From Impatiens glandulifera (Eukaryota; Streptophyta; Magnoliopsida; Ericales; Balsaminaceae): a stretch of DNA of 64,000 nucleotides. Numbering within the stretch: the stretch's first letter is position 1; each line of letters opens with the position of its first letter. The notes beneath the pieces are model-generated. The model did no database searches, was not told the DNA's origin, and saw only the letters and a program-made list of their open reading frames with translations. Both the position numbers and the translations under genes were made by a program. Where the stretch lies: assembly GCF_907164915.1 (NCBI RefSeq), contig NC_061862.1, forward strand, positions 59,831,068 through 59,895,067. The letters are read 5' to 3'. This document shows positions 1 to 12,299 of the stretch, in pieces.

Positions 1-23
1 ATCTGAAGACAAAGATAGATTAC

Positions 24-3000
24 CTGATTTGCAAGTGATGCCTGTGAATCATGACCTCTTCCATCAAATCGTCTATCATTTACATCAAGCTTAGGAAGCT
101 TAGAGAGGTTCTTGTTTCGTGTAGAAAATGAATGTGACAGACCACTGCCACCAGATAAATAATGCATGACCAAGATGGGATGAAGAAACTTTATATGACA
201 TATTAACTGACCTAATCGCTAATGATGAAATTATGGAAATTGAATGTGACAGACCTGCCAGTATATACATGCCTGACCAAGATGGGATGAAGAAAATTTA
301 AATGACATATTTAATGACCTAATCACTAATGATGAAATTATGGAAATGTCAACTAAAATATAAAACTGAAGATTTTAGAGAATAAATAGTTATCCCTGAA
401 ATCATACTAATTGGACTAATGAAACTTTGGAAGATATGCAGCAATCAAATATTTTAATTTCTTTTATTGCATATTGCATTTTCCTTATTTACTTTTGTCT
501 ACTACTTACTCCCTTCCTCTATACTAAACTTCAGGGTATCATAACTCTCTTCAATATTACTCTGAAATCAATTCCTCCTTGACATTGCTTTCGTCTACAT
601 CACACATAAAATTCTTCTAAAGGCTCAATTCTTTTTCCACATCATGTATGGAAAAACTACTCTTGAAAACTCATTTCTAACAGGTTACAAGTTCACCGGA
701 ACAAACTACCTTCAATGAATTCCATGAAGATCTTTGTTAGAGGCTAGGGAAAAGAATAGCATCTTATTGAAAATGGTCTCGTTGCCACCGATTCCAATCT
801 CAAGACTTGGAGTATTGAAGACAGCCTCGTAATGTCGTGGTTGTTAAACTCCATGACATTTGAAGCCGGTTCTAACTTCATGCTCTACCTAACTGTAAAA
901 GAGACCTACCCTCAAAACGGACAACACCTCCAAAGTTGTGTTTGGGACTCTACATCTTGCAACATAACCCACCAATAAAGAATGTTTCAGGTTATTCAAC
1001 TTCTCTTTCAAACAAAAGTGCCAAAATAATGTCATGACATCGTAGACTTGGACATCCCAGTTTTTTGTATTTGGCTAAACTACTTCCGAACCTATTTATC
1101 AATGAAGCCACTACTTCTTTCAGTGTGAGACTTGTCAATTTGTCAAACACACTCGATCATCTTAAGCGTTGCATACAAACACTCCCACTTTAACAACTAG
1201 CTTTCAAGGTGTGACTCTCCTAGGGGTTGTTACATTGGTATCAGAGCGGGCCACTGCGTGGAACCATTTAGGCTGGGATCTCAGGGAGATTGTCGGGGAC
1301 CTTGCCCGCTTGGACGTCGGGCAGCTAAGCATGGAGGATTGTAACGTTCTAATGGTTAAGGAATGGCTGTCGTAGAGTTGTTACCTACATACTCTCAACC
1401 TCTAACTTGATACTAAACTTCAGAAATAAAAATACATCTACCCTTTTGGTAGAACTTCATGGGCTAAGCCAATACATCATTATAGATAAATTTAATATTC
1501 TTTCACTACATTTTACATGACAAATACCATTTAAGATAACTTAGTTAAAAAAATATATGTGACTAGAATGCACTAGATTGTTTTACCGGGAAACAGTAGA
1601 AATTCATATCAAATTACTATTAGTTTGATGAAAAAAAATGTCAATTCAATTATAATAAATGATGAGGGTGTTATGTGTATCTCAGAAAGTACTAAAATTG
1701 TTACATAAAATGAAATGGAAATTAGCCCACAACATAAACAAAAGAAAGCCGATATCATGAAATTACCTATTCAGATACTTAATTCTCCTGTCTGCAGAGG
1801 CACGTGAAAGAGCCTCTTTAGGGCTTGATAATACCATGTCATCATCTATGCTAAGCTTTGTTTTCAGATCCTCAGGTAACGCCTGGAAGCTTGAGTGAGT
1901 TACAAATCAAAGCACAATGAGGATATTGCAAGATAATAAGCTAAAGGAGTTAGTTATACCATAACATCGTTCACAAGCTTCTCCAACTGGATTTGTTCAA
2001 TATATGTTCGAGAAACATATGAGCCATCTAAACCTAGTTGATCGGCAATATACTTGACGTACAACCGATCTTTTCCTTGTACCTAGAATAAGTGGGAAAA
2101 ATTAAGATGAGATCAGTTTGCAAATTTAAGTAGATTAAACAGATTCAAAAGACAAAAGATTCCATTATGGCAAAAACTAAAAGCTGGATAATCAACTATT
2201 TTCCTTCTTTATTTTGGGATAATTTTATCATTGAATCTTTTCCATTTCTTTCTCGCTTTATATCAAACAAATTAAGAATGTCCTTGTTAGAATTAGAATC
2301 CTAGTGTTCTCACTCCATCAACATTGTGTCTCCAACTTTCTTGGTGTGGGATATTATTATGGACTTGATTGAGAATGCTAGACATTGATTTGGTTTTCGG
2401 TTTGAGTTTTTGTTGTTCTTGTCTTTTGTTACCTTTCTTTGCTATGATTGTAAGGTCCCTTTGTCGCCTTGTCAACGAATATTTAATGAAATTGAACTTA
2501 CTTTTTTTTAGAAGTATGAGATAAAGGTAGAAATGATTAAAGAATTGACATCAACATTTGAACTTCTGCTTTTAATACAAGATTTCACTTAAAAAAATAT
2601 TTAACTTTTCCAATGGAGACACCATGGTAATTGTGAAGGAACAATTAAGAGAGAAGGCAGAGCCTTCGAAGAAACACGTAAGAGGCAACTGTGTTTTATA
2701 CATGGATCTGAAACAAACCAGGGGAAGTGGCACCTTGAAGGCTTGAACCTCCAAAAACCTAGTTTCATGTAAAAATGATGCAACCTAGGATTTCAAAACA
2801 CAAAGAACCTCCCATCTCCACACTTCCCACAAACTCAACAACCTCGTACCTAGGCAAGTTCATGCCCGACCACCAGATCCATTTTCAATCTCAACTCCAA
2901 CTCCAACTAGAGGTTGTGGAGTCAATGACAGGAAAAAATTAGTCAATCGACTAGAAACGATAGTCCAATAGACCCAAAAATATTCTGATAGAAGGGAAAT

Positions 3001-6000
3001 GCAATTATGTCCACAACTTGGCATTTTAATTTGATTACTTAAACTAGAATTACTTCTTTTTTTTATTTTGAAAAAAAATACTTAAACTAGAAGTATTCTT
3101 ATAGCATTACAACATATTTTCAGAATGATATTTCATCGCCATTATATATTTTTGAGTCTCAAAATTACAAATTGCTGAGAGAAACAACAGACAGGAATTG
3201 TTCCATAAAGTTAGAGAATGAGAAATGAAAAAACATACGGCACAAAATCTGAAACTCTATGGATGCTTGAAAGAACAAAACATGCTATAATGCAGACTTG
3301 AATGGTTCTAAATGTGTACAAGAAATATTCTACAAATGAGTACTATGTACTCATAGCAACTCTTGCAAATGGCTTTAAACAATCCATCATGTGAAAGTTA
3401 GCATCAAGATGTAGTGACAGTCAAATGTTGCTAATAATGGAAGAAAAGAATTCCAATTGTCTACCCAAAAAGTTAAAGGTAATCAGGTGTCAGTTAAAGG
3501 CTAAACAGGGTTCTAAGCACTAAACACAGTAACTTTTTACAGTACCTGGACATACTTTCTGTTAAGTTGCTCCAGCCAATCAATTTTCACACATACTTTC
3601 TCATCTGAAAACACATGACTTCTTCTTTTCAAAATAGTTGCAATGGTATAACCCAAAGCCATTAGTCCTCCAAGAAGACGAACAGTCACTTCAAAAGTTA
3701 TCCTTGGTGATATAATGAATGGACTATCCGTAACCCATTCCTGAGAACAACAAGCAAATTTGGTTATTAGACAAGGTTTAATTCTTAAGGCATACTTTTC
3801 TGGATTACAATTTTCTTTAAAGATAATCTTCTTCTGGATGACAACATATCTGGAAAAGTCCATACAAAAACATATCTCAGGACGTATCTCTTCCACTGTC
3901 GGGCCAAGAATTTGGATTTCAACAAAGATGTGAAAAATAAGCAACTTAATGATGCTTACTGTCAAAAGTTGACAAACTCTTCAAAGGGTAAGCAGATTTG
4001 TACATAGATAGATATGTGTAGCAAGAAAATAAAAATAAAATATTTTTGGAAAAGTTAAAAAAAAACAAATAAAATAGTTTTCAACGAGATAATAAAATTA
4101 TAAGTGGCTATAACATTCTCTACTTTGTGTTTAAATCAGAAAACAGCATCTTGCTCTTGACAATACAATATAAAGCACCTTACACAGGTTTGTAAAACGC
4201 TTCTATGTGAGAGTCCAGGTAAGACTGTTTTAAAGTCCCAATAGATACATGAACTTTGTAAAAAAGAGCAAATACAAACACAAACTAATTAAGGAGAAAA
4301 AATCAATCAGTACATTAACTTAATATAACATTGGAACTTATACATGAACTTAATATAACATTGAGCAAATCAATACATGAATTTCCACCGCTGTCATTAT
4401 CTATTTGTTTTATTTATAATGTATGCATGTGTGAATTAGAAATTAGATGATTTATTTAATCAAACATCCGAATCTACATTGACTTGTTAAAAACAGAACT
4501 GGCACTCCTCTAAAGCTATCTATTTACCAGCAATGTAACAACAAAGTTTGACCAATTCTCTTGATCATGTTTCTTAATCGGGAAAATTATGAAATAGAAA
4601 AATGAACATTACCTCAAACATAAGATTGTATTTCCCATTCTTGTTTCTCATCCTTAGATATGATTGGCATGCTTCCGGATCTTCACCTGGTGGTAGAAGA
4701 TAAATATCATAGGTTTCCTCTGTAATTTCCTTGTGCTGCTCAGAAAGGATTTCCTTTATCTGCTCAGCAGCAATGTTACTCGTTGACTGAATTAAGAGAA
4801 AGCACTTCATCAGAACCAGAAAAACGAGAGAACAATTGGGCAGATCATAACCACAATTGTTTAACTCAATCTAGAACAAAAGAAGAAAAATAACCTTCAA
4901 AATATACGTGGGATTCTGAAATCCAGTGAAAGGGTTGAACTTGTTAATAATTTTTATATGTGCTGTTTGTAGGTCCGGCTCAATAAAAGCTTTGTACATC
5001 GGATAAACCTGTGTTAAGTAACTTTAGTATGCCACAACATTTATTCATAAAAATAAAATAGGCAGTGCCATCTTGCAAAGAAAATTAAAACTGTAGAGAA
5101 GAACCGTTTCAGAGATCTGATGAATAATTTCTTCAGGCTGTTGGCCAGCACGTTGGATATCCCTTAAAACTCGCTTGACAAGGTCAAAGTGTACTCCACC
5201 AGTAATAGAGACTCGGAGATCGAGTAGAGACCGAAGCTTTTCACTCAAGGCATGAATACCTTCAATGATCACAATGTGGGAGCTAGGAACTTCAATTGTC
5301 CTATCCAAACAATTGATGTGGTTAAAATATAATACATGGAGAGACTTTTGGAAATTCAGAGAAATAAATACTTGAAATCTACGGAAGCTCGTCTTAATGC
5401 CACCAAAAACTAATAAATAACCCAACTAAAAAACTTGACTATGCTATTATTTCCTTATAATTATGTGAACATATAGACATCTAACATGGTATCTCAACCA
5501 AGAATAATAAAGGAAAAGAGTCAAGCTAGCAAAATGTGTAGGAACTCTTACCTGTAACCAATGCGAGAACTAGACTTAAAGTCATACACAGGGACTTGAA
5601 CAGGCTTTCCTTCCCTTAAACCGCGAATATTCTCAAGCAATGTATCATAATCCGGCACACGTGGATCTGTGTCAAAATTAAAATGTATTTAATTCTTTAT
5701 ATAAAGTAATCCCAACCTCAAATTTATTTAATTGGCAAAATTAGCTTGATTCAAGGAGTGCTTAATCTGTATCCTCGATCACGGCCTTCTTAAGAAGAAA
5801 GGGATCACACATGTGAATAGATGTTGCCTTTGTCACATTGTTTATGAATCGGCATCTCATCTGCTGCTTCAATGTTGTTATGTTAGAGAGCTTTGGTATC
5901 TACTCTGGAGTGCTCTCAATCTTGTTACTGTTGCTTTCTTAGAGTCCTATTTTTAATACATTGACCTTTTATTGACAAATATAAAAATATTAGTTTTTTT

Positions 6001-7234
6001 ATAAAGAATTAAAAGTAGTAATTGTGACCATTGCGGATTTTTGGAATAATAATTTGTATAATTTTATTCCATTGTTTCTCTTAAGATAACTCTTACTCCT
6101 AAAAACATGGAGTGTTTAAACTTATAATAGGGTTCAAGATCAAAGAAGGTAACATCCATTAAAGTTAGAATAGGGATCATAATCAATCATAGGAAAGAAT
6201 CCTAAGACTGAGAATAGGATTCTTTGTTGAATTTCTCCCCTTGAAGCTCAGGACTTGGATAATAAGGTACATGATCAAAGAGGGACGGACATTCTCATAG
6301 GCCTACTTCTCCATCTTTCTCTCACACACCCAAATATAGGATTCTTTGTGAGTATGGTAAGCCAATTCATGAACCAACTCATACAAGAACATATGAATGG
6401 TGTGTACCGAATCTTATGATACCTCAAACTAACTCCCGGGAAAGGTCTATTGTTCTGGAAAACCGAAGAAAAAGGATGACTAGAAGATGGCCTTTCAGTT
6501 AGCTCCTTTTCTGTTTCACATGCTAATTAGTCTTTCCTCTTTCAAGATAAAACAAATGCATCTTTTAGGTCTAAAACATAATATGATTAGCTGATAAGTC
6601 CTTCACATGGATTAGAGACCACAATCAGGCCCAAGATGGTTATAGAATATTGGAATGCATAGAAGACAAAAAAAAATCATTTGAAATAAAGCAGCAATTC
6701 AATATAGCTATATAACTTTTCAACTGGCTTCATTGGTGATAATTAAGTGGGTTTATTCAAATACTGTTTTGATTAATGCTCAACTTACCAGCTCTAACGA
6801 AGCAACTCTATGAACTCACCTAAAACAATAACATTCTTTACTGGTTTCCTTCTGAAATTTTAAAGAAAGAAAACAAAGAATTGAAGCTTCTTACCATCAA
6901 AATTCCCATCAACAATGCGGCTAGCATCATTATAATTGTCCATTGATATGACTGCAATGCTGGGAAGAAAGTTCGAAATCTTCTCAGTGAAGACAGATTT
7001 ACCAGCTCCAGATGGACCAGCAACTCCAACAACAATAATCCCCTCATTCTTCTGAGCCAACAACTGGCACGCCCGTATGACTATGAAGAATCCTTTCTCA
7101 AACGAAAGAGTATCTTGAACTGGAACAATCTCAAAACGATCAGAATCCTTTCTTTTAACCAACTGAACTTGGTCTCTTAATAGACCAGACCTCCTCCTAG
7201 GTGATTCCACTTCAGAAGAGGTGGTTATAGCCAT
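24..7234 (-). CDS. TTM1/2: TTM1/TTM2-type triphosphate tunnel metalloenzyme (uridine kinase-like + CYTH domains), 3' end outside window
   Basis: Nine coding exons on the minus strand join in frame at GT-AG sites: 7234-6895, 5666-5552, 5300-5105, 5008-4895, 4786-4613, 3740-3546, 2082-1960, 1882-1767 and 144-24, giving 498 codons before the window ends at a donor. Residues 73-80 are the Walker A motif GPSGAGKS of a uridine-kinase/phosphoribulokinase-like P-loop domain; VIIEGIHALSEKLR follows in exon 3. From about residue 225 (NKFNPFTGFQNPTYILKS) the protein enters the CYTH domain. Arabidopsis TTM1 and TTM2 have this order, then a coiled coil and a C-terminal membrane anchor; about 150 residues are therefore expected to lie left of the window. 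In Arabidopsis the pair are pyrophosphatases of the mitochondrial outer membrane acting in senescence (TTM1) and in damping defence (TTM2). The start is the first ATG of an open exon preceded by a 5'-UTR acceptor. I cannot tell TTM1 from TTM2. Introns 1 (1228 bp), 6 (1463 bp) and 8 (1622 bp) are large; 1 and 8 hold transposon relics. Confidence 0.93.
129..347 (-). repeat. Tandem duplication (112 + 107 bp) copying the exon 9 splice acceptor
   Basis: Bases 129-240 and 241-347 are near-identical direct copies (shared GAATGTGACAGACC, GACCAAGATGGGATGAAGAA and AATGATGAAATTATGGAAAT). The first copy includes the first 16 coding bases of exon 9 and its acceptor. The second copy, upstream in transcription order, carries a decoy acceptor (GGCAG followed by GTCTGTCACATTC) at 256-255. 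Using the decoy would add 110 nt to the mRNA and shift the frame. Confidence 0.85.
716..915 (+). pseudogene. Copia gag fragment
   Basis: The frame from 716 reads FVRG, stop, GKE, stop, HLIENG, then SLVMSWLLNSM and NFMLYLTVKETY. These are hallmarks of the plant copia Gag N-terminal domain, in which the tryptophan-containing MSW motif and the (F)M-x5-AKE/VKE motif are typical. Two in-frame stops (TAG) and loss of the tail make it dead. It is antisense to the host TTM gene and lies wholly in intron 8. Confidence 0.7.
1236..1247 (+). other. tRNA-Met primer binding site relic
   Basis: TGGTATCAGAGC is an exact match to the plant LTR-retrotransposon primer binding site complementary to the 3' end of initiator tRNA-Met. 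It follows GTTGTTACAT, as an LTR end would. No partner LTR is seen nearby, so this is a relic. Confidence 0.7.
5770..5951 (+). pseudogene. LINE ORF2 C-terminal zinc-finger (zf-RVT) relic in TTM intron 1
   Basis: The plus-strand frame from about 5777 reads LDHGLLKKKG, then RCCLCHIVYESASHLLLQC and YVRELWYLLWSAL. This is the zf-RVT signature of plant L1 LINEs: C-x2-C, an ES.SHLL..C block, then a tryptophan-rich helix. No reverse-transcriptase core is adjacent. It is antisense to the host gene and sits between exons 1 and 2. A related relic lies at 60950-61420. Confidence 0.8.
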
Positions 7235-7650
7235 TTAAAACCTGCAGATTCAGTATTCTTCCACACTCAAATTTAATAAACAAAAAAGATAAATTGATCC
7301 AATTCAATAACTGTCCTATACCCAGGTTTAAGAATGTCTAATGGAAAATTATTTAGCATTCTATAGGTGTGACATATGTTAACTAAAGTCACATCAACAA
7401 CGATCTTCTCTCATTTCAAAATACAATTGAAGTGAAAAGCAAAGATATTCAAAGTCAAATTGGCTGTCTCAGCCGAGAGCATTCGGTAATTTTCTAGAAT
7501 CCCCTAAATACGAAGAAAAACATCAGAAGAAGAAGAAGATACACTAACCCAACACCTGAAGAGAAGGAAAGGGTAGCACTAGTGGCTAATTTCGGTGCTT
7601 CGAGGCCCAATTTTGGGTTCCAAAATACTGTTTCAACTTTCTCCTCCGTC
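7235..7650 (-). other. 5' UTR and leader intron of the TTM1/2-like gene
   Basis: Seven bases upstream of the ATG is an acceptor (TCTGCAG at about 7248-7242), and about 310 bp further upstream a donor CTTCAG|GTGTTGG at 7556/7555. This suggests a non-coding first exon from roughly 7650 to 7556 spliced to 7241. The interval has no long open frame. The splice pair is inferred from consensus only; transcript data would settle it. Confidence 0.5.
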
Positions 7651-10600
7651 AACCAGAGTAAGAATGAAAATCAAACAATAATCTTTACAGCATCTAATCT
7701 ATTGCAGATGGCCACTTCTAAGTGGGGTAAAAGACAGAAAGGGATCATTTGAAAGTGATTACAAAACTCTGGTTGATTGTTGCAGTCAACCAACTTCAAT
7801 GTATTCAAAAATAGTTAAATTGTTTTTTAATATTGTAATAAGTTGTTGTTAGGAACAAATATTTCTTTATCTTACCCATAACACTTAGCATTTAGGATGA
7901 TGTCATCTCACATAAATGTTGGAAATGATTAAAAGAAATTTTATTTTCAACCTTCTCTTCTTTAGGGCACAAGAGAGAAAATGGGCACAAAAGATCCCAC
8001 TTTTTTGTTCTTTTTTGTTTTTTGTTTTGTTTTTTTTTTTTTTTTTTGACCATATGTCCCTCTCAAAAAGATTGAAATGATTAAAAAAAAACATTATTAA
8101 CATTCTCTATGAGAAGGCACAGATGATCACGCCTAATAATAGAGGGGTGAATATATGACATTTTTGTGGTCTGGATTAATCAACAACTTCTGTTTGTTTG
8201 GTTACCTGTATTTGCGGGTTATAGGTTTAACCCGCGTGGATATTCACATCAAAAGAGACGTAGAACTCAACTTTCTAAAAAATCATTTTAAAGTGTTTTT
8301 AATTGAAAATCGAATTTTAAATTTTTTATTAATTTTTGTATACTTATTTGTATAACTTATCTTATTTTATTTTACCTATTTTAGTAAGTTGAACTAGTTT
8401 ATTTAAATTATTAAAAATTAGCTTATTTAATATATTTTTAATTTTTCTTCTAAAAACAGTTTTATATATTTTTATTTTATTTTTACACTTATTAATTAAA
8501 TTATTTAAATCTATACAAACTAAAAACAAATGGGTATGACCCATGAGATCTTCTTACTTTCTTCCATTCCATTCCCTCCATTTCTTTCTTTTGCTATCAA
8601 TATGAAATCAAAGATTCCATCATTATTATGATCTTTCATTGTCTAGTCAAGAACCTCGGTCCCTCTTTAAATTCAATTAATTATTTTCATCCTTAGACTA
8701 TCATTTTGGTTAATTCAAACTAAGTAGGATCTATAATATTGAGACGGTATGTTTCAGAATCTAGGAAAATATGAGATTAATCTATTAAGTTTTAGGATGA
8801 GGCAATATACACTTTTCCATAACACTTATATGGTCCAATTTTTTATTACTAATTAATTAATAAATATGTATATTATGTATTAAATAAAAAAATCAATTAT
8901 ATAATATTTTTAATATATATATTATGAATTTTTATACAGTATATATATTATAACAATATTTATTTATTTATAAATATATATATTTTTTAATTTTAAATAG
9001 TATAGTATTTTAATTTTATGAGGCACAAAATATTTTTTTGATTGGGGGTCCCCTGATTGTGAATTGAACCTATTTCTAAATGATTTGATTCTTGAACAGA
9101 AATTTAAATAACACCTTTTATGTACAAATTTTGGAATATGTTCATGTTTCCCAATTCTAGAATTTTAAAATCAGTTTTTAAATGATTAAGACCAAAATAC
9201 CTAATAAAATATGTCTTTTATTAATATAAAATAAAATATTTAAATAGAGGTTAATTTTAATATTTAAATTGATAAAAATAATTGATTAAGTAGGTGATAT
9301 AATTGGTGAGTTTTATGATAAAAATTTGATTTTATCTCAATAATTAAATATCAAACAAGAAGATTTTTTTGACTTTTGATTTTGAAATTTTAGATACATT
9401 CTCATAATTTGCTTTGCTATTATATTGGTTAAAATATCTTTTTTGTTATTTCGATATACCAAGACTATATCTAAACGAATGATTAGAAACATAAAGTTCT
9501 ATAACTATACACATGTTAAAAATGGGATATAATTTAGTCGCCTGATTGATTTTGGGATAACTTCTAATAAAATGTGAATATTGAATTTTTATAAATGTAT
9601 AGTAAAGACGGTGTTCTACGTGCACGTATCCAAGATTTGAAGTTACGATGTGTTTAAAAGAAATGAAATGAACTTTAAGAAATAATGGAGAAAATTAAGT
9701 AAATATTTCATCAATACTCAATAATAAATTAAATTAAAAAAATTAAAAAATTATTGAATTATTTAACCTTATTTTATTAATATATATATTTGGGGATATG
9801 AGCCCTAGTTCAGGTTCGCCCGAATTTAGGTTCACCTGGGGCTCACGAATGGATGGACAAAATGATAATGTCATCCCAAGCACAAGAAAAAAACAAAATT
9901 TCTTTTATTTGCATTTTTAAAATATGACTTCAATTTTTTCGGTTTTTCATAGAAAAAATAGAGCGACAATTTAAAATAAAGAGGTTAAATCTGCCTAAGT
10001 TTAAAATTAATTCATATTTTCGATTTACCTTATTTTTATTACGAGTCAACTTAAGAAGGGAATCATTTTTCACATCCATTTTACGAAATCGAGTGATAAA
10101 TAAGCATATAAGACTCGAATTTAAAACTTAATAAAAAATATAGGAGTTACATATTCCTAATTGATTTTTTTCACATTTATTATTATTATTATTATTATTG
10201 TTATTATTTATTATTGAGTTTAGCTTTAATAAGAAATAAAATGAGAGAATGGGCTTCACCCAAAACATTCATTTTGTTCTAACTAAGAAAATGAAATGGT
10301 TGACATATGAGCTTAGACCCAATTTAAAACCTTTCAAAACAAACTTGCCCAAGGATTGGGCTTTGGCTTAGTTTGAACAATTCTTTTTTCCTTTTTAAAT
10401 ATAAAATAGATGTGGGTTATTTAGGGACGGGTTTCCAAACAATTTGATTATTTAAAAAATAATTATTGATGATAATTTTGAAAAATAATTTTTATTCATT
10501 TATAAAAGACTTAAATATATTAATATATAATAATAAATTAAAAAATAATAATTTAAAATTTTTACTAATTAATTAAGTATTGTAATAGATGAAAATGAAT

Positions 10601-10740
10601 TGGATTGAGTTATTTAAATAACTCAAACTGAGCAAGCCTTCACATAAAGCCTAACAAAGTTAACGAAAATATTTGGGAGCCAATTGACCGAGTCCATGAA
10701 TCAACTCGCGAATACAGCCTAATATTTTCATCCCTTGGAA
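7651..10740. other. AT-rich intergenic sequence, no gene seen
   Basis: No open frame with recognisable domains. It holds homopolymer and simple-sequence tracts, including poly-T near 8029-8047 and an ATT run near 10174-10210. Nothing else is supportable. Confidence 0.6.
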
Positions 10741-10749
10741 TATAAGTCG

Positions 10750-10758
10750 TACCAGCCA

Positions 10759-10812
<54 letters not shown>

Positions 10813-10895
10813 TCCCCTGAAATATAAGTATGGAATATAAGTCGTACCAGTCAAATATATAATATAATATAATATAATATAATATAATATAATGT
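10750..10895. repeat. (TA)n microsatellite beside a (TAATA)n microsatellite
   Basis: A (TA)n run at 10762-10809 is bracketed by two copies of a short unit sharing GAATATAAGTCGTACCAG, one ending before the run and one after it at about 10834-10855. The second copy leads into a pentanucleotide TAATA run at 10856-10893. Confidence 0.85.
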
Positions 10896-11201
10896 TAAAA
10901 TAAATACCAACTGAGAAATAACGAAATAAAACCTTAAATTAATATCAAAGTATTAAACAAGTTAATTATAAAATGATAGTATAAAACTAAAATGATAATT
11001 GAAACAAACCAATTCTAAGACAGAATGGTCATAGAAATGGTTGAATTTCTTGTAACAATAAAAAACAATAGAACTTCTATTGCATGAAGCTAGAAAAAGA
11101 GATAGTCAAAAGGAGGGGATAAATGATTTATCAAAACATAATATTCTCCTAATTAATTGAGTATAAGAAATGAACAATTCAGTATGAAATCAAATCGATA
11201 A

Positions 11202-11467
11202 TGTTGAATAGACTTGAATAGTTGGGCCTTCTTAATGGGTCGGTCCAATTCTCTATTTGTTAAAGTTTCTGTATTAGGGTTTCAGGGGATCTAGTGATAT
11301 ATAAACTTGTGTTATAACCCTAGTTTGTCACATCATCTCTATAAATAATCTTCTCAATAATAATCTCTCTCTTCTGGGTGGACATAGCCAAGTTCTATCT
11401 TAGTGAACCACGTTAAATCTCTGTCATTTTTATTGTTTACGTTATTCTCACGCGTTTTGTTCTAAGA
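11202..11467 (+). repeat. Copia-1 5' LTR
   Basis: It aligns end to end with 15096-15361. It begins TGTTGAATAG and ends TTCTAAGA. It contains shared blocks such as TGAACCACGTTAAATCTCTG near the end, and is followed three bases later by the primer binding site. Confidence 0.93.
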
Positions 11468-11470
11468 AAC

Positions 11471-11482
11471 TGGTATCAGAGC
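11471..11482 (+). other. Copia-1 primer binding site (tRNA-Met)
   Basis: TGGTATCAGAGC, complementary to the initiator tRNA-Met 3' end, lies three bases after the 5' LTR. Confidence 0.93.
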
Positions 11483-11516
11483 TTCAGACTATTCGATTGT
11501 TTGTTTTTCAACTGAG

Positions 11517-12253
11517 ATGACAGTAGTGAACATTAAAATCGACAAGTTCACGGGGAAAACAATTTTAGCATATGGCAGATCAAGATACGGACTTTGCTGA
11601 AACAACAGGGCCTATGGGGGGCACTGAAAGTGTCATCAGGAGAAAATATAACCGTTGAGATGGCCATTCTGGAGGAGAAGGCGCATTCAACAATAATGTT
11701 GTGTCTTGTAGACGATGTTATCATCGAGGTCTTAGAGGAGGAGAAGGCCACTAGGTTATGGTTGAAGTTGGAGAGTCTCTATATGACAAAGTCACTCACC
11801 AATAAGTTGCTTCTGAAGCAACGTTTGTTCACTCTACGAATGTAGGAAGGTATGCAAATCTGAGAACACCTAGATCAATTAAATTCTATTATGTTAGAAT
11901 TAAGAAATATTGATGTTAAGGTTGATGATGAAGATGCTGCATTAATCTTGTTAGTATCTTTGTCTCCATCATATGAAAATTTTGTCTAGTCTTTCATTGT
12001 TGGGAAAGATACAATAAGTCTAGAAGATGTCAGGTATGCCCTTCATTCAAGGGATCTACGTCATATGGCGTCTGGTACAATTACAGATAGTCAAGCTTCA
12101 GGGTTGTTTACCAGCGGAAGTAATGGGCGAGGGAAAGAGAAGAAACGCGATAAGTCGTTTACTTCGAAGGGTCCTAAGTCGACTGATATCTGCAATTACT
12201 ACAAAGAGAAAGGACAATGGAAGAATGAATGCCCTTTGAAGAAAAATCCATAG
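11517..12253 (+). pseudogene. Copia-1 gag remnant
   Basis: The region reads in shifting frames as a plant copia Gag: KQQGLWGAL, then EEKATRLWLKLESLYMTKSL near 11740-11800. A degraded zinc knuckle follows at about 12190-12240, reading CNYYKEKGQWKNECP, where the second Cys became Tyr and the His became Gln. Frameshifts and stops separate these parts (stop at 11845). Without the CCHC ligands it could not bind RNA as an intact nucleocapsid would. Confidence 0.88.
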
Positions 12254-12299
12254 AAATTTGATTCTGGTTCTACAGCTGTTGCAGAAGATAATATATTTT

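Larger units (their letters stand above)
535..1409 (+). mobile_element. Copia-type retrotransposon relic in TTM intron 8, flanked by a 14-bp direct repeat
   Basis: ATACTAAACTTCAG occurs at 521-534 and again at 1410-1423, bracketing the segment. Inside, plus strand, are pieces of a copia polyprotein: a gag fragment at 716-915, and around 1105-1165 a stretch reading FQCETCQFVKHTRSS, which matches the zinc-binding GAG-pre-integrase region. Downstream lies a primer-binding-site-like sequence. Order is gag, integrase N-terminus, then LTR/PBS-like sequence, so it is rearranged or a mosaic of two elements. A 14-bp flank is longer than the 5 bp left by LTR elements, so the insertion mechanism is unclear. 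Confidence 0.65.

Noticed and set aside
1169..1375. 68-codon plus frame spanning the intron 8 PBS
   Set aside because: It reads through LTR/PBS-like non-coding sequence and has no Gag similarity; the PBS explains its only recognisable part.
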